Notes: generated by a model from the letters alone, not told the origin. Counted from the first letter of the stretch, positions 21,716-35,155 are shown. The stretch is 64,000 bases of DNA from Panorpa germanica (GCA_963678705.1 OY783205.1:10230001-10294000); one strand, 5' to 3'. A program made the numbers and translations.

Positions 21716-22034
21716 ACAATTGTAACTAATCATAATTGCCTTTCGCCAAAGCGTTGTATCTAGTCACCCTTGCCTTTAGCTAAAATCGATTATATCTAGT
21801 CATGATTTCCTTTCGCTAAAATTCATTCAGCCATTCACAAATGCATACAGCCTTATCTTAATGATACTATCGGTATAAATAAATTGTATCTAGTTGCAAT
21901 TGTCTGTCTCCGAAATAAATTAGGTTTAGTAACATTTGTATCTGATCAGAATTGACTTTCAGAAAAATCAATTAATTCTAGTCACAATTACTTCTCGATT
22001 AAATCAATTGTATCTAGTCACAATTGCTTTCCGA
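21716..22034. repeat. degenerate minisatellite, period about 36 bp
   Basis: The motif TTGTATCTAGTCACAATTGC followed by TTTC-G and an A/T-rich spacer recurs diverged (clearest near 21755, 21791, 21966 and 22003). It lies in the first visible intron of the centrocortin-like gene. Confidence 0.6.
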
Positions 22035-22578
22035 GGACGGGCCCTTCAAATTGGCATAGCCATGGCTACGGGCTTTATGTGCCTGTGGTTAAATCTGCTA
22101 CACATTGAGTATGATATTATTATACAACAAACATTTTAATACCCTATTTTCTATTACACCAAATTTAACGTTTTTATATATTCGCCTTAAGTTCTAAGAT
22201 CATGGGCTCGTGTTAATTTCTCCTGATTTCTATAAAACTATATTGATACTCTTGAAAATCTCGAAAGTTCTGTTATTTTTTAATTAAATTTTAATAGAAG
22301 ATATATTATAATTGGAATATTATTTTTTGTAACTTAAATCGTTAAAGGATTCCAAATTTATAAAAAATCACTTCGTCGACGTCATGTCTATTTCCAACCC
22401 TCCATCCTTCTATGAGTTGCCGTAACTGCTATAACACAGATTTATATTTATATTATAAGCTGTCTCGAGCAACACAGAATTTAGATATTATAAAGGTGGT
22501 AAACAAAAAGATCATATCTTTAAAAATGTAGTTCTTAAGCCCATTATGCGAGAATCATGAAGATTACCATATAATATA
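22035..22578. other. intronic DNA without recognised features
   Basis: Between the minisatellite and Helitron copy 2. A short GC-rich patch (22030-22080) gives a small ORF with no recognisable similarity. Confidence 0.4.
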
Positions 22579-23126
22579 TCTACTATATAAAAATAAGTCG
22601 GGTTTTCCTTCCTGACGTTATAACTCCAGAACGCACGAACCGATTTCCACGGTTTTGCATTCGTTGGAAAGGTCTCGGGCTCCGTGAGGTTTATAGCAAA
22701 GAAAATTCAGGAATTCAGGAAAAATTTCAACAGAAAAGCGGGAAAATCTTTTTACACATACAGCGCCTACTCTGATACATAGCATATATACAAACCAATA
22801 TTTTAAGTAGACCGGTGTTTTAAGTAGTAGGCGCCGGTGCGTGATACATTGTTTGACAGCTACTCATTATTCTCTGCTCAGTTAATTAATTTCATGTGTC
22901 AAACCGGTATTGTGTTCATTGTGAAATTGTGAAAAAAAAGTTAAAAAAATAAGTTATTCATTTCCTAACATTTAAATTGGAAACCATCAAATCAATCACG
23001 TGTATTGTGCAAATTTTTATTTAATTTCAACAGCAGGCATTTGTCTTTAAGGTGGTAAGTTGAACTGTGTAAATTATGTGGATCGTGCATTTAAGGTTAC
23101 ATTCACCACTCTGTCCATAGTCCAAA

Positions 23127-24427
23127 ATGCCTAGAGGACGACGTGCGAACATCGGCCGCCGCGCAAGACATGCAAGCCAGCAACAACTGTATTCACAGAA
23201 CTTAAGCGAAGAAAGACAAAATATAATAACAGAAAATGCCCGATTGAGACAACGCGTGAGCACACGAAGATCATTGGCATCATACAATCGCTTTGCATTC
23301 CAATATGATCCCACTGCGAACTACAGTGATGATGAAAGTTTAGATATTGGACCAACGACGACTATATGCCGATATTGCAATGCGTTAAAGTTCAAAAGAG
23401 AAACGGCTGGATTGTGCTGCGCAAGTGGAAAAGTCAAACTGGATCCATTACTTACACCACCACAGCCACTGAAACCATTGTTCGATGGAAGTGATCCCGA
23501 TTCCAGCCATTTTCTTCAACACATCCTTGAATACAATAACTGCTTTCGCATGACTTCCTTTGGAGCTAATATCATTCGAGAAGGCGGCTTCATGCCGACT
23601 TGCAATGTAAAAGATACAACACAAATAACCAATGACTCAGACCAACACAATGAATTGCAACACATAACAACTACATATACACCACATACTACACCATCAC
23701 ACGATCAGAAGTTACACCGTATTCTTCAACAAATGATTGTTTGCAATTACAGATACAAGGACAAATATATCATTTGCATGGTTCAATGGTGCCAACACCA
23801 GATGAACCGCATCAATTTCTGCAAATATATTTCATTTCGTCGATGGTGGATCAGCTGAATGTGCGGTGCAATATACAGGGAACACAACAGTTAAAGAGAC
23901 GAATTATTGAACAGTTGCAAGTATTTTTTCACGCTAATATTGCTGTGGTTAATATGTTCAAAACAGCATTGGAACGAATGCCATCGGATACGCACAAATT
24001 TGTCATAAGAGCGGATTGTACCCCAACAGGTGAACATGTGCGAAGATTCAATGCACCCACCGTTAATGATGTTGCTGCAATTATTGTTGGCGATCCAACT
24101 AAATCGCGAGACATTGTCGTTCAGCGAAGAAGCAATATCATGCATCGTGTAAACGAGACACATCGTTTGTACGATGCGTTACAATATCCAATCATTTATT
24201 GGCAAGGGCAAGACGGATACGACATCACGTTGAAGATGGTCGATCCAATTACTGGTACAATATTCACACACTAATTATTGCTATTATTGCTATTATTGGA
24301 TTCCATTAACAATTCATTTAATTTTGCTTTTTTAGGTGTATCAACGAATAAAAATCTAAGCGCAATGAATTACTATGCGTATCGTATAATGATTCGTACA
24401 CATGAGGAGAATGTCATTCTGAAGTGA
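23127..24427 (+). pseudogene. Helitron copy 2 RepHel, N-terminal part, three exons, ends at TGA
   Basis: Equivalent of 7414-8714. Exons are predicted at 23127-23606, 23753-24254 and 24336-24427, with the Cys cluster CRYCNALKF and FGANIIREGGFMPT in exon 1. The in-frame TGA at 24425-24427 again sits where the family has Cys (LKCRRLF). Sequence and lesions are the same as copy 1, so the TGA predates the transposition that made one of the copies. Confidence 0.8.
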
Positions 24428-25063
24428 CGTCGGCTATTCCAGCAATTCGCTGTCGACATGTATGTCAAAGTCAAGACCGAACGTTTAGCGTTCATCCGAT
24501 TCAATCAGGCAAAGCTACGATCTGAGGACTATATACACTTGCGTGATGCTATTCATTCAGATGGTGATGTTCAGAATATTGGACGTCTGACGATTCTCCC
24601 ATCATCTTACATCGGAAGCCCACGACACATGCACGAATACGCTCAAGACGCTATGACGTACGTGCGAAATTATGGAACTCCGGATTTATTTATTACGGTC
24701 ACATGCAATCCGAAGTGGACGGAAATTGAACGTGAGTTGGAACCGAGCCAAAAACCGCAAGATCGCCATAACATAATCGCCAGAGTATTTCAGCAAAAAC
24801 TCAAGGTTATGATGGATGTGCTTACTAAGTATCGAGTTTTTGGTGACACACGTTGTTATATGTACTCGGTGGAATGGCAGAAGCGTGGACTACCGCATGC
24901 TCATATCCTAATTTGGTTGCTGAACAAATTACATTCAAATGAAGTGGATGACATCATATCAGCTGAAATTCCTGATCCAGTCACTGATCCCCATCTACAC
25001 AACATTGTGACGACACAGATGGTGCATGGACCGTGCGGTGCATTAAATCCATTATCGCCTTGA
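24428..25063 (+). pseudogene. Helitron copy 2 RepHel, Rep (HUH) part, ends at second TGA
   Basis: Equivalent of 8715-9350; first ATG at 24458. HUH motif LPHAHILIWL is intact. The conserved FITFTCNPKW reads FITVTCNPKW because base 24698 is G instead of T (TTC to GTC), the only difference from copy 1 that I noticed. TGA at 25061-25063 replaces the Cys of NSPCM. Confidence 0.85.
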
Positions 25064-26419
25064 ATGGCTGATGGAAAGTGCACAAAACGATATCCGCGAC
25101 CGTTAGTTGCTGAAACAGTCACAGGGAACGATGGATATCCAGTTTATCGTCGGCGTTCAAAAGAAGATAATGGTCGAACTATCAAAGTTAAAGTTAAAAA
25201 TCAAGAGATTGAGATCGGAAATGAATTCATTGTACCATATTGCCCGCTGCTATCACGAATTTTCAAAACACATGCAAACGTTGAGAGTTGTCATTCGGCC
25301 AAATCAATCAAATATTTGTGCAAGTACGTCACAAAAGGCAGCGACATGGCTGTGTTTGGTATTGCGTCGGAAAATGCGAATGACGAAATCAGCAACTTCC
25401 AAATGGGCAGATACGTCAGTACTAATGAAGCACTGTGGCGATTATTGTCATTTCAAATTCATGAAAGATATCCCACAGTTGTACATTTAGCAGTGCATTT
25501 GGAAAATGGCCAAAGAGTTTACTTCACTGAGGCTAATGCGGCACAACGAGCTGAGAGACCACCATCGACAACATTGACTAGCTTCTTTACAATGTGTAAA
25601 GCAGATCCATTCGCAGCGACGCTGATGTACGTTGAAATGCCCAAGTATTACACTTGGAATCAATCAACAAAGAAATTCCAACGTCGCAAACAAGGAACCC
25701 CAGTTCCAGATTGGCCACAGGTATTTTCCACTGATGCACTAGGTCGCATGTATACTGTTCATCCTAGAAATGATGAATGTTTTTATTTGCGACTGCTGTT
25801 GGTAAATGTACGTGGACCAAAATCATTTGCGCATTTGAAAACTGTGAATGGCCACCAATGCCAAACATATCGAGAAGCATGTCAACTATTGGGTTTGCTG
25901 GAGAACGATTCTCATTGGGATTTAACACTTGCGGATTCAGTTGTTTCATCAAATGCGTACCCAATACGAACGCTGTTCGCAATTATCATCACCACATGTT
26001 TTCCTTCACAACCAATTCAGTTATGGAACAAATACAAAGACGACATATGTGAAGATATCTTGCATCGCTTGCGCATTCAAACGAATAATCCTGACATCCA
26101 AATTACCGATGAAATCTACAATGAAGGATTGATTCTGATTGAGGATCAATGCTTGACTATTGCAAACAAGCTACTGATTGAAGTAGGAATGATTGCGCCA
26201 AATCGATCGATGCACGATGCATTCAACCAAGAATTAAATCGAGAGCTGCAATACAATGTTGATACATTGCAGGAATTCGTTCGAAATAATGTGCCGTTGC
26301 TGAATGAACAGCAAAAACAAATATACGAAACATTAATGCAAGCGTGGACAATAATACTGGTGGTCTATTCTTCCTGGACGCACCTGGAGGAACAGGGAAA
26401 ACATTTGTCATTTCATTGA
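25064..26419 (+). pseudogene. Helitron copy 2 RepHel, Rep tyrosines and linker
   Basis: Equivalent of 9351-10706, with the Y-x3-Y motif KYLCKYVTKG intact and the same frameshift near 26343 just before the helicase. Codons after about 26343 are out of frame. No protein difference from copy 1. Confidence 0.85.
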
Positions 26420-27666
26420 TTTTGGCCACTATTCGATCAAGATGTAACATAGCTTTGGCGTTAGCATCATCTGGAATTGCGGCGACTCTTCTAGATGGCG
26501 GTCGTACTGCACATTCTGCGCTTAAATTGCCACTCAATTTAAACACAATTGATACTCCAACATGCAATATTTCCCGATCCAGTGCAATGGGAAAATTGTT
26601 GATGCAATGCAACCTCATTGTTTGGGATGAGTGCACAATGGCACATAAGAAATCACTTGAAGCACTTAACTTCACACTGAAGGATCTTCGGCGAAATAAC
26701 AACATCTTTGGCGGCTTGATGATATTGTTGGCAGGCGATTTCAGGCAGACGTTGCCAGTAATTCCCCGTGGAACGCCTGCACATGAATTGAATGCTTGCC
26801 TGAAGGCATCACCTTTATGGAATAACGTAAAAACATTATCGCTAACCACTAATATGAGAGTTCAACTTCAAAACGATCAAAGTGCTGCACAATTTTCCAA
26901 ACAATTGTTAGCTGTTGGAAATGGAAAAGTCCCAGTTGATGCGACATCTGGATTAATTACTCTTACAAACGACTTTTGCCGATTTGTAGACTCTCAATTA
27001 GCTCTTATTGAAAATGTTTTCCCAAACATTAGTGAGAATTATCAGAATTATGCTTGGTTAAGTCAACGAGCAATTCTTGCCGCAAAGAATAATGATGTAC
27101 ACGCACTGAATTTCACCATTCAATCAAAAATTGCTGGCGATTTGGTGACATACAAATCCGTTGATTCCATAACAAATCCCGATGATGTAGTAAATTATCC
27201 AACGGAGTTTTTGAACTCTCTGGAGTTACCAGGATTTCCACCACATAACTTGCAACTCAAAGTTGGTACAGTTATTATGATATTGCGTAATTTGAATCCA
27301 CCGCGACTTTGCAACGGTACTCGACTTTCGATAAAAACACTTATGCCGAATTTGATTGAGGCAACCATTATTAACGGAAAGTACGCAGGTGAAAATGTAT
27401 GTATTCCTCGAATACCAATGATTCCGACTGATCTTCCGTTTGACTTCAAACGATTGCAATTTCCAGTTCGCCTTGCGTTCGCAATGACAATTAACAAGTC
27501 GCAAGGCCAATCGCTTAGTGTTTGCGGGATAAATTTAGAAAATCATTGTTTTTCACATGGGCAGTTATACGTTGCGTGTTCACGAGTTGGGAAACCATCC
27601 GCTTTGTTTGTGTTAACGTCAGACCAAAAAACAAAAAATGTGGTTTACCAAAGAGCACTTCAATGA
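26344..27666 (+). pseudogene. Helitron copy 2 RepHel, PIF1-like helicase part
   Basis: Equivalent of 10631-11953: Walker A APGGTGKT, WDECTMAHK, GDFRQTLPVI, INKSQGQSL and YVACSRV all present. The stop is at 27664-27666. Protein identical to copy 1; only the frameshift to the left separates it from Rep. Confidence 0.88.
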
Positions 27667-27888
27667 AACGGATAATTTGCGGACACGTATAACGCTTCGA
27701 TTCAGTATTTACTTTGGATTCACTTTCATTTACTTAGAGAAGTTCAACTAAATAACACTAATCGAAATGAATTCATTACTGTTGTGAAATGAAATAAAAT
27801 TTTTCCTTTTCAAATATAAAACAAAAAAAAAATTTTCTTCATCTTTTAATCACCAAACGAAATGTTACATAAAACGAAGCCATCTGAT

Positions 27889-27906
27889 GGCGAAACGGAG
27901 TTCGCC
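27889..27906 (+). other. Helitron 3' subterminal hairpin, copy 2
   Basis: GGCGAAACGGAGTTCGCC, as in copy 1, followed by the degenerate terminus AATAG (27913-27917) and the 69-bp extension 27918-27986 with the minus-strand B box GGGTTCGATTCCCG. Confidence 0.8.
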
Positions 27907-27986
27907 GGGTTTAATAGTTTCTTTTAAAAATGGACTGGAAAGTTATTAAGCACTCGGGAATCGAACCCAAGCACTACATATTCTAG

Positions 27987-28711
27987 TACGCAAAAAGCAG
28001 GTTATGTTTACGCCTTTGTTTCAATAATATTAAAAGTGAAAATGAATCTCTAACCACGGGTGAATGAAAAATGTTAAAGATGTTCTTATAGGTAATAAAT
28101 ATCAAATTTTATGATCAATGCTCGCTTTTAATTTCTAATTAAGAGTCTGGAATTTCTAAAGAGAGACAGAATACTTATGCTTTCAAGATATTACTATCAT
28201 TTATTCGGGGATTAGTTTAAACATTAATTAGTTCTACTTAACAATGTGTAGTCAGGTGTTTAACGTGTCGGTTATTTAGTATCGGAAATTTTGTTGTTGT
28301 CAAATATTTGTAATTTTGTTTTCGAATTAGCAGTTTGTTATTTCCTCACAGAGCCGGCTGGAAAGAACGAGGGGCTCGGTGTAAAATTGACTAATGGCGC
28401 CTTTCGTACAAATAGTTATAATTTATTGCATTTTACTGCACTGTCAAAGTAGTTCATAAATTTAATTACAAATGTATATTACATTGATGAACCGGGTATA
28501 TTAATTGTTTTGAAGTTAGTTTCGATTATTTAGAATTTTTTTGTTGAATTGGTAAAATGAAGTAATTTCGGATTCCTCAATGACGCTCTTAGTACAAGGC
28601 TTAGTGCCTTAGGTAACTTAAGTTACGAGGATAATTTGATATTTCCGTGACTTTTTTGTTAAAAAAGCGCCTTATTTCTCAATAAGAGATATTTTTTCGG
28701 CAAAAAGCACT
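27987..28711. other. intronic DNA, nothing firm
   Basis: CAGAGCCGGCTGG near 28352 resembles a hAT terminus, but no matching right end or target duplication was found. Confidence 0.35.
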
Positions 28712-28844
28712 TTAGTTATCAACATAGCCTCCTTTAAGCTCGATACATTTAGTCCAGCGTTCTTCCAAATGTTTTTATGGGTTTTCTCATGGCCCTCAAA
28801 ATAGGCGTTTATTTTAGTTGTTTCAGTGATGAGTTCTTTCTTAG
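28712..28844 (-). pseudogene. mariner-family transposase C-terminal relic
   Basis: The minus strand reads KKELITETTKINAYFEGHEK and, after a one-base frameshift, HLEERWTKCIELKGGYVDN with a stop at 28712. This is the C-terminal pattern of mariner-type transposases (W-KCI-L-G-YV). The N-terminal and catalytic parts are absent. It is an old fragment in an intron of the + strand gene. Confidence 0.6.
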
Positions 28845-30520
28845 AAGTTATATATTCGGTATTTTTCTAAATATATAATAAAATTATAAATATCTTGAAA
28901 ATGCTTCAATTTTGCCTAATAGGTCATTTAATAACTTTAATAGCCTTCCCTACAACCACTTAAAGGGATCGTGACGTTTTATAAGTACCCCCGTCTCTAT
29001 ATATAGTACACCTCTGCCTAATAATGGAAATATGGTGGTTTACTCGTATTATAGAAAGGTTTCTTATTGAGATTGTTGTTAAAGCTGTTGGTTTATTTGT
29101 TGCGATCGTCCAGCTCATTAGTGAGTCATCTCCGAATATTGAATTTTTAGATAATGGCGAAAGCGATGAGTTATATACATTGTAACGGTATTTAACAAGT
29201 TTATCTAGGATATAATCTTCTTTTACTGAATTTATTTGAGTATAGAATAAGATAGTGGATACACTTTTCCATATAACTGCACATTCAACTGAAATTTAAA
29301 TTTTTCGGAGATCTCGCAGTAATAAGTAAGTGTGCAATCAACATACTTAGCACTATTTTTGTGCTGCGATTTGTTACCTGTATGTTTGATATCTTTTGCG
29401 TACAGAATCCAAAATAGCCGTTAGATTTGGTCTATCAGATCCAGTTTTTAATACATTTTATGTTTTACTTTATGTAATTTGTACATTTTACATTATTACT
29501 ATTACTATTTGCTTCAACTGTGAAATAAAAAAAGAAAAACATTCAAGGTAAGGTATTTATTTCACAAAGTAGACATTTATCGCTTAATATTTTTTTTACG
29601 ACTCTATAGTATGGAGAGTACCAAGACAGTCACACTGAAGACAGAAGAACAGTAGTCCACCATCATGTGGCTATCCTATCCTTGATATAGATTTTTATTA
29701 GTTTTAATGTCCTGATGAAATACTTGTCACTGTTCTTCACTAAAATCTCATTTTGTGTATGGAAACTAATCTAAGTTGATGTAGTGAAGAACCGCGAATA
29801 TTAAAGTAAAGAAGCATTCCGCTAATCCTCCGCTAATTATATCCAAAAGAAATAGGTACTTCTTGAACAAATGAACATCAAGCATTTAGATTCAATCTCA
29901 TTCATGCTAATCCCCGGAAATTTAAGTATTACTCAGCCAAAGCATAGTCCACCTCTAATCCCAAAAATCAAGTCACAAATTCTTTCATAAGACCTTCATA
30001 TGCAAAAGTGGAAATATAAGTTTCTCTCTCGCAACCACAAGTAAATTGATTATTTTTTTGTTTACCTTTCAGTCATGCCATTTCCTAAGGCCAGTTTGCT
30101 GTTCAAAGAAGAGGTTTATCATTTTATCAAACCATTATATGGCAAATCAATTGCCTGTATCTTTAAAACTAAAGCTGGCTAGCCAGAGAAAAGCCAGACT
30201 TTTAGATTCTACGTACTTATTCGTAATTACGTAATTCTACGTAATTCTTTTTTTATGTCAAAATAATTATTGATTATTGTTTTTTGTGACATAATAGTAT
30301 ACACAGGTTACACAATTATAACAACAAATGATGATAATAATTAATTCGACGCCTTTTTAAAATGGTGACACGGACTATGACCCGTCTGGCCTCCCCATCA
30401 TTTTCATGAAATTAAGTGTTTTTCCACATTGTCTTAAAATGTTAAATTAAAAGATTCATAATTGACGAAATTCATTTTGCGAAGACAATTTTAATCATTT
30501 ATTATTTTTGATTTTTGCAG
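28845..30520. other. intronic DNA with a dispersed-repeat match
   Basis: AT-rich. Around 29109-29150 it resembles 1958-1995 (CATTAGTGAG-CATC-CGAAT). No coding potential recognised. Confidence 0.4.
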
Positions 30521-30669
30521 TACCTAACGAAAAAAAGTACCGCGCTGCGGGAAGTCAACGACTCCAGGCTCCGAATTTACGAAAAATTGGAAGTTAGCAT
30601 ACTTGAAATAGAACACACCAATCACACATTAGTCGTCGAACGGTCGGCAGATAAAAATCAAATCAAGAA
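30521..30669 (+). CDS. CDR2/centrocortin-like gene, exon 2 of those visible
   Basis: Acceptor TGATTTTTGCAG ends at 30520; donor GTAAGT starts at 30670. The exon enters in phase 0 and leaves with 2 bases of an Asn codon. It encodes YLTKKSTALREVNDSRLRIY and EKLEVSILEIEHTNHTLVVE, continuing the CDR2-type coiled coil (EIEYLTK is a conserved junction across the family). It is Glu/Lys/Leu-rich with heptad spacing. 149 bases. Confidence 0.88.
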
Positions 30670-31809
30670 GTAAGTTGACTTTTAAGTTCTATTCTAGGCA
30701 CAACATTGAGAACTGAGACTGAATGCGGCAATTTTGTGAAAAAGGTGGTAAATAAACTTTTCTGAATAATTTGGGTGCGTTGATTCCGTTTATTTTCTTA
30801 CCAGCTGATTTTGATTTACTAATTTAATGATTAGTCCTGTATATTCAAAATAATGGCATCCAATAGTTTACTTTGCAATATTTCCTTATAGGTCGGTCTT
30901 AAGAAAAAATAGTTATTATTGTTATATAAATTGTCTTATAATTTTTTTATTTTAGAATTTGAGGCTATTTCAACGACAGTCCTATAATTTGTGTATACAA
31001 TATTTCTTTGTATGTTTGATAAATATTGAGCTGCACCGCTGTAAATTTCACTAAACATTAGTGATATTCAGCATTCTCTTAAAATTTTGCCTCTATTTTT
31101 CAACTCTATTATTGGATAAACATACAATATTTATTTAAAAGGAATTTTAATTATCTACAATTTTTGTTTTCAATATTTTTTAATAAAATAAATAGATTAA
31201 ATACTAATATATAAAAAGGACTTTTAACATATTTTTTCTTATAAATTAATTTAAATTTGAATCCTTTGTTACTACATTTGTTTCTAGTAAAGTACTCTAC
31301 ATTACACAAAAATTATGTATAGTTCAAATTATGAGAGTTCAGCGGCAAGTCATGCCTAGAGAGGTTATAAGAGACTTATAAGGCCGTATAAATGTACGAT
31401 ACGATGGTGAATTCGATCTTATTCATTCCTGTATACATTATTATAAAAGTTAGGGAGCAGTACGGTTCGTATCGTAGATTTTCTTATATATCTTAAATTT
31501 TTACGGTACAACTTGTTTTTAGCTAGAGTGACCGTCGGACTCTCGTAATTTGAATTATATTTACAAATTTTAGAAAACCCATAAACCTTATAAACCTTAA
31601 AATATTGCAAAACACCGTTTTTAAGCGAGGATAGTTAACAAAACATTCGAAATTAACATTCCCAAGTTAGTCAAAAAAGTATATTTCCCAATTTTTCATC
31701 TGATATGCCACATTAAGTAAAATTACAGGCACATTTCTGGATATACACTTTTGCACTAAAGATGCACTAATTACTATATAATTACATCACTTCGTTTATT
31801 TCTTTACAG
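30670..31809. other. intron of the centrocortin-like gene
   Basis: 1.1 kb AT-rich intron with GTAAGT and TTTACAG borders; no element recognised. Confidence 0.7.
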
Positions 31810-32102
31810 TTTGACCCAGAACGTCGACAATCTCGAATTAAAATGTGATGAACTGCACCGAACAATTGAAGAATTATCTCATCAATTGCAGGTGCAAAGG
31901 CGCCGCAACGAGCGGGTCTTGCACTCCACTTCCTCTGTAGAAACTTCCACTGGTGGATTAGCCAAGGTTCAAGATGCACAAGCGAATAAACAGGAAAAAA
32001 TTGAAAGCGATAGCTCGAAGGTTTCAGCTCCTGAAGATGTTACAGACGGATCAACTTGTACATCAATGGGTCATATGCAAGCTTCTGCTACACTAACGTC
32101 AG
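31810..32102 (+). CDS. CDR2/centrocortin-like gene, exon 3 of those visible
   Basis: Acceptor TTTCTTTACAG ends at 31809; donor GTCAGT starts at 32103. The first base completes the split Asn codon; the last base starts a Gly codon. The first about 35 codons (LTQNVDNLELKCDELHRTIE, ELSHQLQVQRRRNERVL) finish the coiled coil. The remainder is Ser/Thr/Glu-rich and probably disordered (STSSVETSTGGLAKVQ). This matches the CDR2 layout of an N-terminal coiled coil followed by a linker. 293 bases. Confidence 0.88.
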
Positions 32103-32688
32103 GTCAGTTTCAATCAGTCAGTTGGCTTTTTTTGTACTTGATTGAATTCCAAATTGTTTTTTATAATGTCAGTGTTTAACGCCGCACAGTTTTACACTGT
32201 ATTTTACAGTTTTACACCTGTTTTGTTGTTTTTTCAAATATGAAAAGAATGCAAAAAATTTACTATTTATATACATATACGAGTAAGAAAAAAAATGCAC
32301 AATTATTATAAAATTATTGGAAGATACACAGCAAAAGAAACATATGGTGTTCAATTTTTGTATTGGCATCATGAAAAAATATTTGATTGCCAAAAATAGA
32401 CAGTGCAGCTGAATAAGTAGCAACCATTTTGGCATTAGGGTTCTGAACTGTACTAAATAATTGTTTTATTATTAGGTTTCGAGGCAGACAGTTAATAAAA
32501 CTTAGTTATTCAGGCAAAGTGGCTATGCTAATATGTTATAACTTTTTAAGTATTCATATTTATAAACAGGAGTTCCCGAGTTCAGATATCAATCAATAAG
32601 TTCGTTGACATATAAAAAATATAAAAGTAAATGAAAATGAAAATAAATGACATATCAAAAATCCTTCAACCTTATTAAGTTATGGGTT
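32103..32688. other. intronic DNA
   Basis: AT-rich; no feature recognised. Confidence 0.5.
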
Positions 32689-33165
32689 TTGACGACACAG
32701 TTGGGCGAGAGCATTAATGCTCAACTGTGACTACTGTGCCCCCGAGTTTGATCTCCGGGCCACAGTTATATTTTCTGGTTTTAGTAAAATCAGATTTAAT
32801 TAGTTGTGTGCAACCATAGAAATAAATATGGAAAAAATGATCACAAAAAGAAAAATTCGAGAAGGATAATAGAAAAAGGAAAAGTAAAGGGAAAAAAGAA
32901 GAGCTCAATGGGTGTCATATCGCGATGCAGAAATAGAAAAAGGGATGAGCATGTTGAACATTGGAAAAAGAGGTGATTGGAGAAACGCACCGATGGATGA
33001 ATTTGAAATGGAATGATGAAAGAAGCTGATATATGGAAAAAGAATTATTGTATATTGTATAAGTATGTGTTATAAAAAAAATATATATAAAAATGTGATA
33101 TTGATTTAAAGTGCTAATAACTACCAATAGTTGATGCACTCAAAAAAAAATATTAAAAAAATGTG
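32689..33165 (+). mobile_element. tRNA-derived SINE (477 bp) with probable 7-bp TSD
   Basis: The head TTGGGCGAGAGCATTAATGC is followed by CCCGAGTTTGATCTCCGGG (B-box-like with T-stem), then a purine-rich body and a tail AAGTGCTAATAACT...TTGATGCACT ending in A runs. ATGGGTT occurs on both sides (32682-32688 and 33166-33172) as a likely target duplication. The head is shared with the fragment at 18425-18560, and the tail with 2135-2228. Confidence 0.65.
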
Positions 33166-35155
33166 ATGGGTTATAGCAGACTAACTAATCAGAGTTATTG
33201 TAGAAGATGAATTCTCAGGAAGAAAAATGTACCTGTACGATCCTGTACGATTACGCGTTCTACGATGCGAAGAGATGAAAACGAGAGGGTAAACCTATGC
33301 AGAAATGATAGTGGATCTATATGTTTATTTGTATAAATCTATTACTGCCATACGCATTTACTACGATACTTACTTGAAAAAGCATCTGAACCTCAAATAG
33401 CTGGTCTCAACCGATCGCAGATGCTGTATCACAATATCTACGATGATTATGTTTACGTTCATGGTCAACGCGCCGTGGTCTGTCTCAAACTTGGATATCC
33501 ATAGAGACCTTACAATTACTAGAGTAATCAACTCACCCGTGTCACACAAACACAAGCACTTAAGGGAACAAATTCTTTTGAGTTAATATAAAGAAAACTA
33601 CCAATGAATATGCTACTCATATACTACTGGATAGTTATAGATTTTTTATTTTATTTTAAAATGTAATAAAAATAAGTTATTAGTTATTTATAAGTGAGTA
33701 ATAGCAATAAATATCAGGTATATATAAAAGAAAAACTTAAAAGAGTGAATAAGTGCGGACGAGGATGACGAAAATAGACCAGGCGAATACAATCAGAGCT
33801 ACAAAAGAATTTAGGAGAGGGAAGTACCAGTTTGGTACTTTTACCGTAACTGAAGAAGACACAAAACATTTTTTTTTTTTTTTTAATAAAATATTCGATT
33901 ATCACACAATCCAAAATTTGAGCTTCTTCCAAAGTTTCCTTCCAGGCTACTTAACTTTTTCAGCGACCCTTTTATAAAATTAAAAAAAATCTAAATTTTA
34001 AAATACGTTTGCATTCAATAGCGTAATACACATGCAAAATTTTACCTCTTTATCTTTTACGAATAAAGCGTTACGCAAATAGCACCTGTTTTTATTCCAG
34101 TTTTTCCAAAATTAAGGAATTACAGGAAATTCAGGAAAAATCCGATGTCACTTTAAAGTCTTAGAATTTTTTTCTCTACGAAATAGAAAAGCTTTAAAAA
34201 CTTCACTTCGTTTTCGAACTACCATACAAAATTCAGTATCTAACATATAAGAATATAAACATACACTTGGAACATCATAATATAGGACAATATAAAAAAA
34301 ATTATTTTGAAAATTGTCAAAGTTCCTAGTTAATTAAAAATGATTACATGATTTTTTTAGCTACTTCACAATATAAACTATATCCTAACAAACGCTTGAA
34401 AAATGCTTTCGATTGTTCGCTATAATAGTTTTACGGAACATATTTTCAGCCAGTTATAAGAAATTCAACCTTGTAATTATTAATGATTGCATTGTTTTCT
34501 TACAGAATTGTAAAACTGTATACAATGAAGAAAATGTTAACTGTACAATAATAATAACACGTAGAAAATATGATACATGGAATTATTACGCCTGAATTCC
34601 AACAACCAATTGTACACGTATATTTCAAAATATTAAAGTAACAAACCATATTTTTTTTATCTATTTTTATTTATCATGATAAATTTTTATTTCTTTTGTA
34701 ACATTTCTGGTGTTAATACTTTGACAGATAGTTATTGTTTGTAGATTATGATATAAAAACGGTATTTATATATGTAGGTAATAATCCATTTTTGTTATTG
34801 AATCCTATTTTATTTACATTTGTCAAAAGTATCAGTAAGTAAATTTATTTTAATAATGTAGAATGGTATGTAAAAGGTTTCATTAATTGCCTTTTATTTT
34901 GAAAATAATCAAAACAACTTTCCGTGATCTGGGGTTGTCCACCTCAGATTTTGAATCTAGAGAGTAAATCATCGAGATGAAAAAAAGTATGGAGTATGCC
35001 TATATCTAAAATGACACGTAAAATTTAAATTTAAATTAAAACTTATGCAAGAAATTGTTACACTTTTAGCCATATGATATATAATTAAAATTTAAAATAA
35101 TAAAACTACAACAGTAGCTGGAATTGATGGACTTATAGTTTTTTTTTAATTCCAG
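33166..35155. other. intronic DNA
   Basis: AT-rich intron sequence without recognisable coding exons or bounded elements; a run of T near 33871-33884. Confidence 0.5.

Larger units (their letters stand above)
22579..27986 (+). mobile_element. Helitron, full-length copy 2 (5408 bp)
   Basis: Same structure and length as the copy at 6866-12273: TC start at 22579 after A, CTAG end at 27986 before T, no target duplication, and the same 69-bp 3' extension. All internal landmarks sit exactly 15713 bp downstream of those in copy 1. The flanks differ from copy 1 on both sides, which shows an independent insertion. It is in the first visible intron of the centrocortin-like gene, in sense orientation, and adds most of that intron's length. 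Confidence 0.93.

Noticed and set aside
28352-28380. hAT terminus CAGAGCCGGCTGG
   Set aside because: No inverted partner or 8-bp duplication was found nearby.
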